Assembly (NCBI RefSeq): GCF_015555045.1 | Contig: NZ_JADNJQ010000022.1 | Coordinates: 1 to 37,704 of the forward strand | Origin: Collinsella aerofaciens | GTDB taxonomy: Bacteria > Actinomycetota > Coriobacteriia > Coriobacteriales > Coriobacteriaceae | Reading direction: 5' to 3' | DNA: 37,704 bases | Part shown: positions 7,599 to 14,231 of the stretch, one piece after another | Numbering within the stretch: the first letter of the stretch is position 1 | How the letters are laid out: each line of letters starts with the position of its first letter | Program-made: the position numbers and the translations under genes | Notes under the pieces: generated by a model | What the model was told of the DNA's origin: nothing | Databases searched by the model: none | Seen by the model: only the letters and a program-made list of their open reading frames with translations

Positions 7599-7740
7599 GA
7601 TGTGAACACGCACGGATCGTTCACATCATGATCGAAGAGGATTTCTTAGACATGTTCACGCATCAGCTAAACATTATCAGCGTAGTAATTATCTGATGCG
7701 GGTTAGCACATACAGCTAGCCCGTACGATAACGGGCGGCT
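7599..7740 (+). promoter_or_regulatory. Transcribed leader with competing hairpins (attenuator-like)
   Basis: Between the predicted start and the terminator at 7745 lie: a perfect 9 bp stem, GATGTGAAC/GTTCACATC (7599-7607 with 7619-7627); a small Ile/Val-rich reading frame; stem CGGGTTAGC/GCTAGCCCG (7699-7707 with 7715-7723, one G-T pair); and CCCGT/ACGGG (7720-7724 with 7731-7735), which shares 7720-7723 with the previous stem, so the two exclude each other. CATCAGC (7661-7667) can also pair with CTGATG at 7693 or with GCTGATG at 7738-7744, just before the terminator. This is the architecture of a translation-controlled attenuator; the alternative folds are an inference. Confidence 0.55.
7652..7696 (+). 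CDS. Putative Ile/Val-rich leader peptide
   Basis: A 14-codon frame whose product ends NIISVVII: four Ile and two Val in the last seven residues. AGAGG at 7636-7640 lies about 11 nt before the ATG. A longer in-frame start at 7628 (22 codons) directly follows a hairpin and lacks its own ribosome site. Runs of branched-chain codons ending close to competing hairpins and a terminator are typical of ilv/leu leader peptides, where ribosome stalling on scarce charged tRNA prevents termination. If real, it couples expression of the downstream CstA-type transporter to Ile/Val supply. Confidence 0.55.
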   Translation: MFTHQLNIISVVII

Positions 7741-7744
7741 GATG

Positions 7745-7786
7745 AAAATGAGGGCCGTCGAGCGCAACCGACGGCCCTCATTTTTT
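7745..7786 (+). terminator. Intrinsic terminator in the cstA leader
   Basis: A perfect 16 bp stem (7745-7760 with 7769-7784) with an 8 nt loop and six T (7781-7786). It stands 35 bp before the cstA start codon, downstream of the promoter at 7552. It therefore must be read through or avoided for cstA to be expressed, which supports regulated attenuation. Alternatively it ends an unrelated small transcript and cstA has a second, unseen promoter in the short gap. Confidence 0.92.
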
Positions 7787-7821
7787 ATGTCTGGGAAGTT
7801 CTTTTTAGAGGAGGAAATGTA

Positions 7822-9711
7822 ATGAACGGAGTTTTGCTCATGGTTGTGGCCGCGGCGGTGCTCGCTTGCGGCTATCTGGGCTATGGCCGATGGCTGGCCA
7901 ACAAGTGGGGCGTTGACAAAGAGGCCCTCACGCCGGCCAAGCGCATGAAGGACGGCAACAGCTTCTCGCCCGTCTCCGCCTTTACCGCGTTCTCGCACCA
8001 GTTCAGCTCGATCTGCGGTGCCGGCCCTGTCACGGGTACGATCGTCGCCATGGCCTTCGGCTGGCTTCCCGTCGTGCTCTGGGTCCTCGTCGGCGGCATC
8101 TTCTTTGGCGCCGTCCACGACTTTGGCGCCCTGTACGCCTCGATGAAGAACAACGGCAAGTCCCTGGCCCAGCTCATCGAGAAGTACATCGGCAAGACCG
8201 GCCGTCGCCTGTTCCTGCTGTTCTGCTGGCTGTTCTGCATCATCGTCATCGCCGCTTTCACCGACATGGTCTGCAAGACGTTCATGTTCACCCCGGCCGT
8301 TGACGCTTCTGGTGCTGCTACCGGTGCCATCGACTTCACCAAGTCCTATGCCGCCGGCTGCGCTGGTACCATCTCCATCCTGTTCACCTTCGTCGCTATC
8401 GCCTTTGGTTGGGCCCAGAAGAAGTTCAACCTCACCGGCGCTGCCGAGTTCGTCACCGGCGTGGTCCTCATGGTTCTCATGTTCGCCGTCGGTATGCAGT
8501 TCCCGGTCTACCTGGACAAGTTCCAGTGGTTCGCCGTCGTCATGGTCTACCTGGTCTTCGCTGGCGCTATGCCCATTCAGATGCTCAAGACCCCGCGTGA
8601 CTACCTCACTTCCATCATGATGATCGTCATGATCGTCTGCGCTGTCCTCGGCATCGTCGTCCTGGGCGTCAACGGTCAGGCCACTATCACCGCTCCGGTC
8701 TTCACCGGCTTCTCCACTGCTTCCGGCATGATGTTCCCGGTCCTGTTCGTCTCCGTCGCTTGCGGTGCTCTCTCCGGTTTCCACAGCCTCGTTTCTTCCG
8801 GCACCTCCTCCAAGCAGGTCGAGAAGGAGCAGGACGCCGTCAAGGTCGGTTACGGCGCCATGATCGTCGAGTCCTTCGTCGGCATCCTTGCCATCATCGT
8901 CGCCGGCATCATGTTCTCCGACATGAACACCGCCGGTACCGGCGCCCTTAACGCCGGCGTCGCTTCCACCCCGTTCCAGATCTTCGCCGCCGGCATCTCC
9001 CGCGGTATGCAGGCTTTCGGCGTTGACGGCACGCTCGCAACCGTCTTCATGACTATGAACGTTTCTGCTCTGGCCCTGACCTCGCTCGATGCCGTCGCCC
9101 GCATCGCTCGCACCTCGTTCTCCGAGTTCTTTGCCCAGACCAACGACGCCCTGGCCATCGAGTCCAAGGCCGGCTACATGAAGGTCCTCGGTAACCCCTG
9201 GTTCGCCACGGTCGTTACCCTGCTTCCTGGCCTCGCCCTCGCCTTTGGCGGCTATGCCAACATCTGGCCGCTCTTTGGTGCTTCTAACCAGCTGCTCGGC
9301 GGTATGACCATGATCACCCTCGCCGTGTTCTGCAAGTGCACCGGCCGCAAGGGTTGGATGCTCTACGTGCCCGTTGTCTTCCTGCTCTGCTGCACCTTCA
9401 CCTCGCTGGTCCAGAGCGCCATGGGCTGCATGACCGCCGTCCAGGCCTACGGCTTCTTCGGCACCATCCCGGCTACCGCCACCACGGCTGCTGTCTCCGT
9501 CGCCGCCACCAAGGGCCTGCAGCTCGTCTTCGCCGTCCTGCTGATGGTCCTGGGCCTTATCGTTGCCGTCAACTGCCTCAAGGAGTTCTTCGGCAAGGAG
9601 GCCGGTTCCATGCCCGACGAGGAGCCCGAGTGGTCCGAGATGGGCAAGGCCGAGTATGGCCGCACTGTTGCCGCCGAGGCTCCCACCGACGCCGAGGCTG
9701 CCAAGGCCTAG
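7822..9711 (+). CDS. cstA: CstA-family carbon starvation / peptide or pyruvate transporter
   Basis: A 629-residue integral membrane protein with many hydrophobic segments, matching the CstA family: an N-terminal membrane helix followed by SPVSAFTAFSHQFSSICGAGPVTG, FGAVHDFGALYASMKNNGKSL and later NQLLGGMTM. Characterised relatives import peptides (E. coli CstA) or pyruvate (CstA, BtsT), probably driven by protons; the substrate here cannot be read from sequence. A perfect AGGAGGAAATG region precedes ATG 7822. Codon use is strongly biased (CTC, GTC, TCC, ATC) compared with neighbours, suggesting high expression. The C-terminal 40 residues are cytoplasmic and acidic. The gene is monocistronic: terminators lie on both sides, and the upstream one forms part of a putative Ile/Val-responsive leader. 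Confidence 0.9.
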   Translation: MNGVLLMVVAAAVLACGYLGYGRWLANKWGVDKEALTPAKRMKDGNSFSPVSAFTAFSHQFSSICGAGPVTGTIVAMAFGWLPVVLWVLVGGIFFGAVHDFGALYASMKNNGKSLAQLIEKYIGKTGRRLFLLFCWLFCIIVIAAFTDMVCKTFMFTPAVDASGAATGAIDFTKSYAAGCAGTISILFTFVAIAFGWAQKKFNLTGAAEFVTGVVLMVLMFAVGMQFPVYLDKFQWFAVVMVYLVFAGAMPIQMLKTPRDYLTSIMMIVMIVCAVLGIVVLGVNGQATITAPVFTGFSTASGMMFPVLFVSVACGALSGFHSLVSSGTSSKQVEKEQDAVKVGYGAMIVESFVGILAIIVAGIMFSDMNTAGTGALNAGVASTPFQIFAAGISRGMQAFGVDGTLATVFMTMNVSALALTSLDAVARIARTSFSEFFAQTNDALAIESKAGYMKVLGNPWFATVVTLLPGLALAFGGYANIWPLFGASNQLLGGMTMITLAVFCKCTGRKGWMLYVPVVFLLCCTFTSLVQSAMGCMTAVQAYGFFGTIPATATTAAVSVAATKGLQLVFAVLLMVLGLIVAVNCLKEFFGKEAGSMPDEEPEWSEMGKAEYGRTVAAEAPTDAEAAKA

Positions 9712-9750
9712 TCAGTTTGATGGGCTAGCCGTTCCATCCATATGACTCGG

Positions 9751-9789
9751 AAAGACCGGGTCCGCAACGACGCGGACTCGGTCTTTTTT
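9751..9789 (+). terminator. Intrinsic terminator after cstA
   Basis: Stem AAGACCG-gg-TCCGC with GCGGA-ct-CGGTCTT, interrupted by one 2x2 mismatch, loop AACGAC, then six T. It lies 39 bp after the cstA stop codon. Confidence 0.88.
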
Positions 9790-9857
9790 CTTGCGAGAAC
9801 GGATGATGCTAGGGCGTCCTCGCAGATGTTTTGCGTGGATAGGCTCGCGCGTTGTAC

Positions 9858-9883
9858 CATATAGACGTATATGTGTACATATG
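9858..9883. promoter_or_regulatory. AT-rich palindrome and GTACATATG motif before the JetD-like gene
   Basis: CATATA-gacg-TATATG (9858-9873) is an inverted repeat with 6 bp arms, followed directly by GTACATATG (9875-9883). The same GTACATATG occurs at 30311-30319, across the start codon of the cell-wall peptidase gene, with its inverse CATATGTAC at 30256. The block lies where the promoter or operator of the downstream gene should be, but no clear -35/-10 pair can be assigned. Confidence 0.35.
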
Positions 9884-9894
9884 AAAGGGGCCCC

Positions 9895-12075
9895 GTGGCC
9901 AAGACGGTATATTCCGATAACCAAAATAATGTCGATGTCCTGGCTGAGCGTCTGAGCAGCCAGACGTCGCTTTCTGCCGAGCGCGCCAAGTTGGTTGCCT
10001 ACGACCTGCTCTGCCGCAAGGCACTCAAGATCAAGTCGAGCGCGCTGGCGCAGATTTTCCGCTCCGTCGATAAGGAATGCGACACCAAGGCGATGCGCGA
10101 CGAACTCATCGCGGCAAAGATTGTTACCAAGATCGAGGGCAGCGGCATTAACGGCCGCCCTGCCTTTTACACCATTAATGCCGAGATTAACGATGCCCAG
10201 GAGCAGCTCGTCGAGGTTGCCGAAGAGGCCGTCGAGGACGTTGTCGAGGCGCCCGCTTCGGTGGAAACAGCTCCGCGTGAGCATGTCGATACCGACGAGC
10301 TGCTTGACGAGAGCGTCGTTCGCGCCTTTACGGCCAAGGCCGGCCGCGGCGGTTTTGGCGGGGGCGGCAAGCGCGATGCTCAGCGCCGCGCTCAGCAGGA
10401 GCGCTTCCGTCGCGCCGTTGCTCAAAAGGATGGGCTCGATACCGAGGCTGTTGAGACCGAGGCTGCTGCCGAGTCGCAGAAGCCCGCGAAGGAGCAAAAG
10501 CCCGTGGAGGCCCAAGAGCCCAAGCGTCGTCGCGGTGCTCACTTTAAGGCCGCGCAGCAGGATGTCGCGCATGAGGCTGAAGAGCCTTCCGAGGCTGCAG
10601 ACGATGTTGAGGAGTCTGCCAAGAGGGCTCCGGGTTCGTGTCGTCCCGGTCGCGGTTTTGCGGGACGCGCGTATCCCGTAAAGCGACAGGAGAAGGGCGA
10701 GCCGGCTTCGACCGCTCAGGCCGATAAGGCCGAACAAACCGAGAAAGCCGTTGAGCCGGCGGCTCGCGAGCAGCAGCCTTCCGAGTCGCAGCCTGCGGCT
10801 GACACCGAGGTCAAAGCTCAACAGTCCGCTGATAAGCAGACGGGGGAGAGCGCTTCGAGCAAGCCTCGCCGCCGTCGCCACCGTGGCTCAAATGCCGAGA
10901 CTGTGGCTGAGAAGGCAGTGACGCAAAACAAGGATGCGAAGGCTGAGGCCCCGGTGGAGCAGCCCAAGCGCCAGCCGGCGAAGGGGGACAAGCCCGAACG
11001 TTCGCAAAAGAGCTCGTCCGCGCCAAAGCAAGAGCGCAAAGCTCAGGCAGATTCCAAGCGCAAATCCCAGACGCAGCCCAAACCGACTACAAACGATGCG
11101 GCCGCCCAACAGCCTGATCCGCCCGCTCATGGCGAGGTTTCGGCGTTTGCTCTGGCACGTGTCCTGGGCAGGCAGCTGCTCAAGGTCGTTCCTACGCCAA
11201 TGGCGCTCTCCAAGATCAAGGAGCAACAGACTCAAATCGTTAAAGTCGAGGGCAAGGACGGTAAAAAGGCTCCGCAGCGCACTCAGCACAACGAGATGTC
11301 TAACCGCAAGATTGCCGAGGAGATTGCGATCATCCAGGCTTGGATTGAGCAGAATCGCGGTGTCGACACGCCGGTCGCTTCGCGTCGCCAGCGCGCCTAC
11401 CAGATTTTTAACGATGAGAAGGCCTTTGACGGCAAGCACGGCGAGCGCCTGATTCGGCGTATGACCGAAAAGGGCATCAGCATGCAGGCGATTAAGGTCG
11501 CCCCCAACCGCCCCGTGCACTTTACGGGTTTCTTTACTCTGGGCGCCGACAAGCCGTTCATTATGGTCGAGAACCTGGACACCTATGACGAGATCGTCAA
11601 GCTCCTGCGCGGCCGCAAGCATGCCAAGCTTTTTGGCACCAAGGTCGGTGGCGTAATCTTTGGCGGCGGCTGCAAGGCAAGCGTCTCGCATGCGTTGGAT
11701 GATTATCTGGCCGAGATCGGCTATCGCTTTAACTATGTCTACTACGTGGGCGACATCGATCGAGAGGGTGCGCGCATTGTCGAGCAGGCCCGTAATGCCA
11801 ATGTCGTTGAGATTCGCCTGCATGCCGGTATGTATCGCGCCATGCTCGCCGAGCACAAGCGTCGCGTAAAGGCCGGCGGAGAGTGCGAGCCTGCGGCTGC
11901 CAACCAGGGCGTGCCGCAGAACCTAGCGGCGACGATCAAAGATTTGCCTATGGTCACGCGCGTGCAGTTCCGCAACGTGCTGCGCGAGGGCGGACGCATT
12001 CCGCAGGAGATTCTGATGACCGCTGACTATCGGGATGGCGACTCGGGAAGCTTCGACCGCATGCTCAACAATTAG
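9895..12075 (+). CDS. Winged-helix / Toprim protein resembling Wadjet JetD (DUF2220-like)
   Basis: 726 residues in three parts. Residues about 20-95 look like a winged helix (AERAKLVAYDLLCR...GRPAFYTI). Residues about 105-410 are low-complexity, rich in Ala, Glu, Lys, Pro and Arg with RRRG/RRRR patches, probably disordered and nucleic-acid binding. Residues about 430-726 are ordered: RQRAYQIFNDEKAF, FIMVENLDTYDE (Glu559), VIFGGGCKASVS and YYVGDIDREGARI (Asp620, Asp622). VEN-GGG-GDxDxxG is the Toprim pattern of DUF2220 in JetD, the subunit that cuts plasmid DNA in Wadjet (JetABCD), and is related to topoisomerase VI A. No JetA, JetB or JetC partner is present, so the role is unknown. GTG 9895, with AAAGGGG just upstream, is preferred to the in-frame ATG at 9871. 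Palindromic copy 3 begins 4 bp after its stop. Confidence 0.68.
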   Translation: MAKTVYSDNQNNVDVLAERLSSQTSLSAERAKLVAYDLLCRKALKIKSSALAQIFRSVDKECDTKAMRDELIAAKIVTKIEGSGINGRPAFYTINAEINDAQEQLVEVAEEAVEDVVEAPASVETAPREHVDTDELLDESVVRAFTAKAGRGGFGGGGKRDAQRRAQQERFRRAVAQKDGLDTEAVETEAAAESQKPAKEQKPVEAQEPKRRRGAHFKAAQQDVAHEAEEPSEAADDVEESAKRAPGSCRPGRGFAGRAYPVKRQEKGEPASTAQADKAEQTEKAVEPAAREQQPSESQPAADTEVKAQQSADKQTGESASSKPRRRRHRGSNAETVAEKAVTQNKDAKAEAPVEQPKRQPAKGDKPERSQKSSSAPKQERKAQADSKRKSQTQPKPTTNDAAAQQPDPPAHGEVSAFALARVLGRQLLKVVPTPMALSKIKEQQTQIVKVEGKDGKKAPQRTQHNEMSNRKIAEEIAIIQAWIEQNRGVDTPVASRRQRAYQIFNDEKAFDGKHGERLIRRMTEKGISMQAIKVAPNRPVHFTGFFTLGADKPFIMVENLDTYDEIVKLLRGRKHAKLFGTKVGGVIFGGGCKASVSHALDDYLAEIGYRFNYVYYVGDIDREGARIVEQARNANVVEIRLHAGMYRAMLAEHKRRVKAGGECEPAAANQGVPQNLAATIKDLPMVTRVQFRNVLREGGRIPQEILMTADYRDGDSGSFDRMLNN

Positions 12076-12078
12076 GGA

Positions 12079-12222
12079 CGCGGGACCCCGACGGGCGGGG
12101 ACACCGAATTAGGTTTCCTGCTCTACAGTCCTGCTCACGACGGAGGCCACATTAAGTGGCCTCCTGTTCGTGCGGAACTCGCGATAAACCTAATTCGGTG
12201 TCCCCCCCGTCGGGGCCCCGCG
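12079..12222 (+). repeat. Palindromic element, copy 3
   Basis: A 144 bp element with arms 12079-12116 and 12186-12222, complementary except for one mismatch and one extra base, around a 69 nt core (12117-12185). The outer islands match copy 1 exactly. The inner stems differ but stay paired: GGAGGCCAC/GTGGCCTCC (12142-12150 with 12156-12164), and CACGA/TCGTG (12136-12140 with 12168-12172) in place of CGCAA/TTGCG, with the unpaired bases shifted from one side to the other. It starts 4 bp after the stop codon of the JetD-like gene. Confidence 0.94.
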
Positions 12223-12357
12223 GCACTTTGTAGATGGTGGCTCGCTTTTCGGAACTGGGCTGATATTTTCTAGATGTAAGGCGCTCTTGGTCCTAATGGG
12301 CCTGGGGCGCCTATCTTTTGGAGGTAGATTTTGGGACATGCCTGAAAATCTATCTCA
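12223..12357. other. Spacer upstream of the ATPase gene
   Basis: 135 bp without a convincing gene. It contains an imperfect hairpin around 12281-12312 (GGCGCTC... with ...GGGGCGCC). A promoter may lie here or within the tandem palindromes that follow, but I cannot define its boxes. Confidence 0.4.
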
Positions 12358-12415
12358 AACTTCTCGTATAGGACGAGAAGTTGTAGCTGAAACTTCTCGT
12401 GTAGGACGAGAAGTT
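12358..12415. promoter_or_regulatory. Two tandem 25 bp palindromes, probable operators
   Basis: AACTTCTCGT-atagg-ACGAGAAGTT (12358-12382) and AACTTCTCGT-gtagg-ACGAGAAGTT (12391-12415) each have perfect 10 bp arms and differ at one spacer base. They repeat with a 33 bp period, about three helical turns, so bound proteins would face the same side of the DNA. The second ends 30 bp before the ATPase start codon, next to TATATAC, a possible -10 box. The layout suggests a dimeric repressor bound cooperatively; the regulator is unknown. RNA hairpins are an alternative, but there is no T-run. Confidence 0.75.
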
Positions 12416-12445
12416 ATATACTCAAGATGTTGAAAGGAGAGCATT

Positions 12446-13816
12446 ATGGCACCTGCAGCGTTGGGTATTGCAGAAATTGTTGCCGAGGCCCGTTCCTTTG
12501 AGATTCCTCATGTCATTCATCGCGATGATGTCATCGGAAATCTTCCCGATCCAAAGCCTTTCAATCTTGTTCATATCATCACGGGTATCAGGCGCTGCGG
12601 CAAAACGTTCTATGCGTTTCAATGGATTCGTCGCCTTATCGATCGCGGTGTCGATGCCGAGCGTATCTTCTATTTCAATTTTGCTGATGACCGTCTTCGA
12701 CCGGCGCCGGACACGCTCATGAGCGACATTTTGGAAGAGTATTGGCGGCAGGTTCCCTCAGCGCGAACGAAAGGCTGTTATCTTTTTCTGGATGAGGTGC
12801 AGGAGACCGATGGCTGGCAGGGCGTTTGTCAGCGTTTGGCGGAGCACGAGAGCGTAACGCTTGTTATCACCGGATCGTCCTCAAAACTATCTGCCGATGA
12901 AATAGCGACGCAGTTTCGCGGTCGCTCGCAAGAGCACGCTATGCATCCGCTTTCATTCCGCGAGTATTGTGCGTTTCATCACATTGAAACGCCGGATATG
13001 TCTACTAGCGCTGGGGCTCCAGCTGTTTCTCCGCAGCGGCGAACTGATCTGGAATCGGCATATGACCGTTATCTCATAGAGGGTGGCTTTCCTGGGGTTC
13101 AGGAGCTTGATGCCGGTTCGCGTATTCAGATGCTTCAAGCCTATTTGCGAGATGTTGTTGCACGAGACATTCTCGAGCGGAGCGGGCGCACGGATATCGC
13201 TCTTGCCAACCAAGTAGGGCTCTTCTGCCTTCGAAACACGGGTTGCGACCTTTCGGTCAACAGTTTGTTGGAAGCCTTAAAGTCTGTCGGATATCGAGCG
13301 TCATGGGAAAAAATAAACGAACTCGTTCGTTTGTTCCAGCAGGCTCATCTCATTGGATTACTTCCGGAGTATTCAACTTCTTTGGCTCCTAAGACAACGA
13401 CAACAGATAAGGTCTATGCCGTCGACCAGGGGATGGCATATGCAACATCGCGTGCTAATCAGCAGGATATAGGAAAGCGTTTGGAGACTGCGATTTATGC
13501 TGAACTCATGCGCCGTACGGCAAACGGCCGGTTGGAAACGGTGACTTCATTTACGGCTCCAACGCAAGCACGAGAAAAAGTTGATTTCTTGGTCGGCGAC
13601 GCTTTGGCATCGGAACCATACGCGCTCTACCAGGTGACAGTCGATATGACGGCAGAGAAAACGCGCAGGCGTGAAGTCGGTTCCCTTGAGGTTGCTATGG
13701 TAAAAACCGGTATCAAGGATGCCAATATCATCACGCTGCGCGAGGCGACCCAGATCAAAACGGAGCATGGCGTCATCGAGGTTATTCCCGCATGGAAATG
13801 GTCGCTTAGTCTGTAA
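12446..13816 (+). CDS. AAA_14 / DUF4143 family ATPase
   Basis: 456 residues of the widespread AAA ATPase family with a C-terminal DUF4143 domain. Seen: P-loop TGIRRCGKT (Lys53), Walker B YLFLDEVQETDGW, ITGSSSKLSADE (sensor 1-like), RGRSQEHAMHPLSFREYC, then YLIEGGFPGV and YLRDVVARDILERSG leading into DUF4143 with the nuclease-like VDFLVG segment. Members of this family are common in mobile and accessory regions; their cellular role is largely undefined. The ATG has AAAGGAG 6 nt upstream. Base composition is lower in GC and codon use less biased than in the flanking genes, which fits horizontal acquisition. It is monocistronic and preceded by two tandem palindromes. Confidence 0.88.
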   Translation: MAPAALGIAEIVAEARSFEIPHVIHRDDVIGNLPDPKPFNLVHIITGIRRCGKTFYAFQWIRRLIDRGVDAERIFYFNFADDRLRPAPDTLMSDILEEYWRQVPSARTKGCYLFLDEVQETDGWQGVCQRLAEHESVTLVITGSSSKLSADEIATQFRGRSQEHAMHPLSFREYCAFHHIETPDMSTSAGAPAVSPQRRTDLESAYDRYLIEGGFPGVQELDAGSRIQMLQAYLRDVVARDILERSGRTDIALANQVGLFCLRNTGCDLSVNSLLEALKSVGYRASWEKINELVRLFQQAHLIGLLPEYSTSLAPKTTTTDKVYAVDQGMAYATSRANQQDIGKRLETAIYAELMRRTANGRLETVTSFTAPTQAREKVDFLVGDALASEPYALYQVTVDMTAEKTRRREVGSLEVAMVKTGIKDANIITLREATQIKTEHGVIEVIPAWKWSLSL

Positions 13817-13858
13817 TGCTACGCCGGCCCGCCGGGGCCGCACGGCACCATGTTGATG

Positions 13859-13891
13859 ACCGGCACTTTAGGAACGTCCCTAAGTGCCGGT
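13859..13891. repeat. Hairpin after the ATPase gene
   Basis: Near-perfect inverted repeat (ACCGGCACTTTAGG with CCTAAGTGCCGGT, one extra T) about 42 bp after the ATPase stop codon. No T-run follows, so it may protect the transcript 3' end rather than terminate efficiently. Confidence 0.7.
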
Positions 13892-13931
13892 TCGGCTGGA
13901 AAGTCGAGATGCGGGGAGCTCTCGGCTGATA

Positions 13932-14063
13932 TGGGACGGAGGGATTCCGCGTCTGCCTTTTCGGCGGGCGCGCCCCGCTACGCTGCTTCGCTCCTTGCGT
14001 GCTGCGCTGGAAAACGCTTCGCGTTTCTTCAGCTTCGCACTCTTGCGGGTTCGAATCCCTCCG
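13932..14063. repeat. Duplicated tRNA-Gln 3' end and inverted T-arm fragment
   Basis: 13932-13947 repeats exactly the 16 bp TGGGACGGAGGGATTC of the tRNA-Gln gene (14123-14138: acceptor plus part of the T-arm). 14047-14063 carries GGGTTCGAATCCCTCCG in the opposite orientation, again T-arm-like. Neither piece folds into a complete tRNA. The 16 bp direct repeats, 191 bp apart, resemble an attL/attR pair left by an integrative element or a decayed second tRNA gene. The sequence between has no recognisable gene. Confidence 0.6.
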
Positions 14064-14073
14064 CTTGCTCACA

Positions 14074-14110
14074 AGAAAAGCCTCCCGATCGGCTATGCGT
14101 TCGAGAGGCT
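14074..14110 (-). terminator. Possible terminator of tRNA-Gln
   Basis: On the minus strand AGCCTC pairs with GAGGCT (14105-14110 with 14079-14084) across a 20 nt loop, followed by TTTTCTTG. It lies just past the tRNA 3' end. The stem is short for a loop of that size. Confidence 0.55.
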
Positions 14111-14118
14111 GGTTTCTT

Positions 14119-14193
14119 TGGCTGGGACGGAGGGATTCGAACCCCCAACAGCCGGCACCAAAAACCGGAGTTCTACCGTTGAACTACGTCCCA
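14119..14193 (-). tRNA. tRNA-Gln (anticodon UUG)
   Basis: Reading the minus strand, acceptor TGGGACG pairs with CGTCCCA, followed by discriminator G and an encoded CCA (14119-14122). The anticodon stem CCGGT/GCCGG closes loop TTTTGGT with anticodon TTG, decoding CAA as glutamine. The T-arm is GGGGGTTCGAATCCCTC. It lies 38 bp downstream of the peptidoglycan-binding protein gene and may share its transcript. Confidence 0.96.
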
Positions 14194-14231
14194 ATGTGTG
14201 ATGTTGCCCAAAAGCAACTCGTTTAGTTTAC

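Noticed and set aside
7602-7625. CRP-type site TGTGA...TCACA
   Set aside because: The half-sites are 15 bp apart instead of 6, and the site lies downstream of the predicted transcription start. It is better read as a leader hairpin.
7599-7786. T-box riboswitch before cstA
   Set aside because: No T-box (TGGNACCGCG-like) sequence or specifier-loop layout is seen; the leader peptide fits better.
9895-12075. Ribonuclease E/G or translation factor, suggested by the basic, low-complexity middle
   Set aside because: No S1, RNase E or GTPase motifs; the ordered C terminus has the Toprim VEN...GDIDREG pattern instead.
12358-12415. Start of a CRISPR array
   Set aside because: Only two repeat units, each an internal palindrome, separated by 8 bp; no spacer-sized unique sequence and no cas genes.
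13932-14063. A second complete tRNA gene, possibly Ser or Gln
   Set aside because: Only acceptor/T-arm pieces are present; no D-arm and no properly paired anticodon stem can be built in either orientation.
13806-14226. Short frames giving products such as RRDSNPQ or GIRTPN around the tRNA
   Set aside because: These are typical spurious translations of tRNA genes and tRNA fragments, not proteins.
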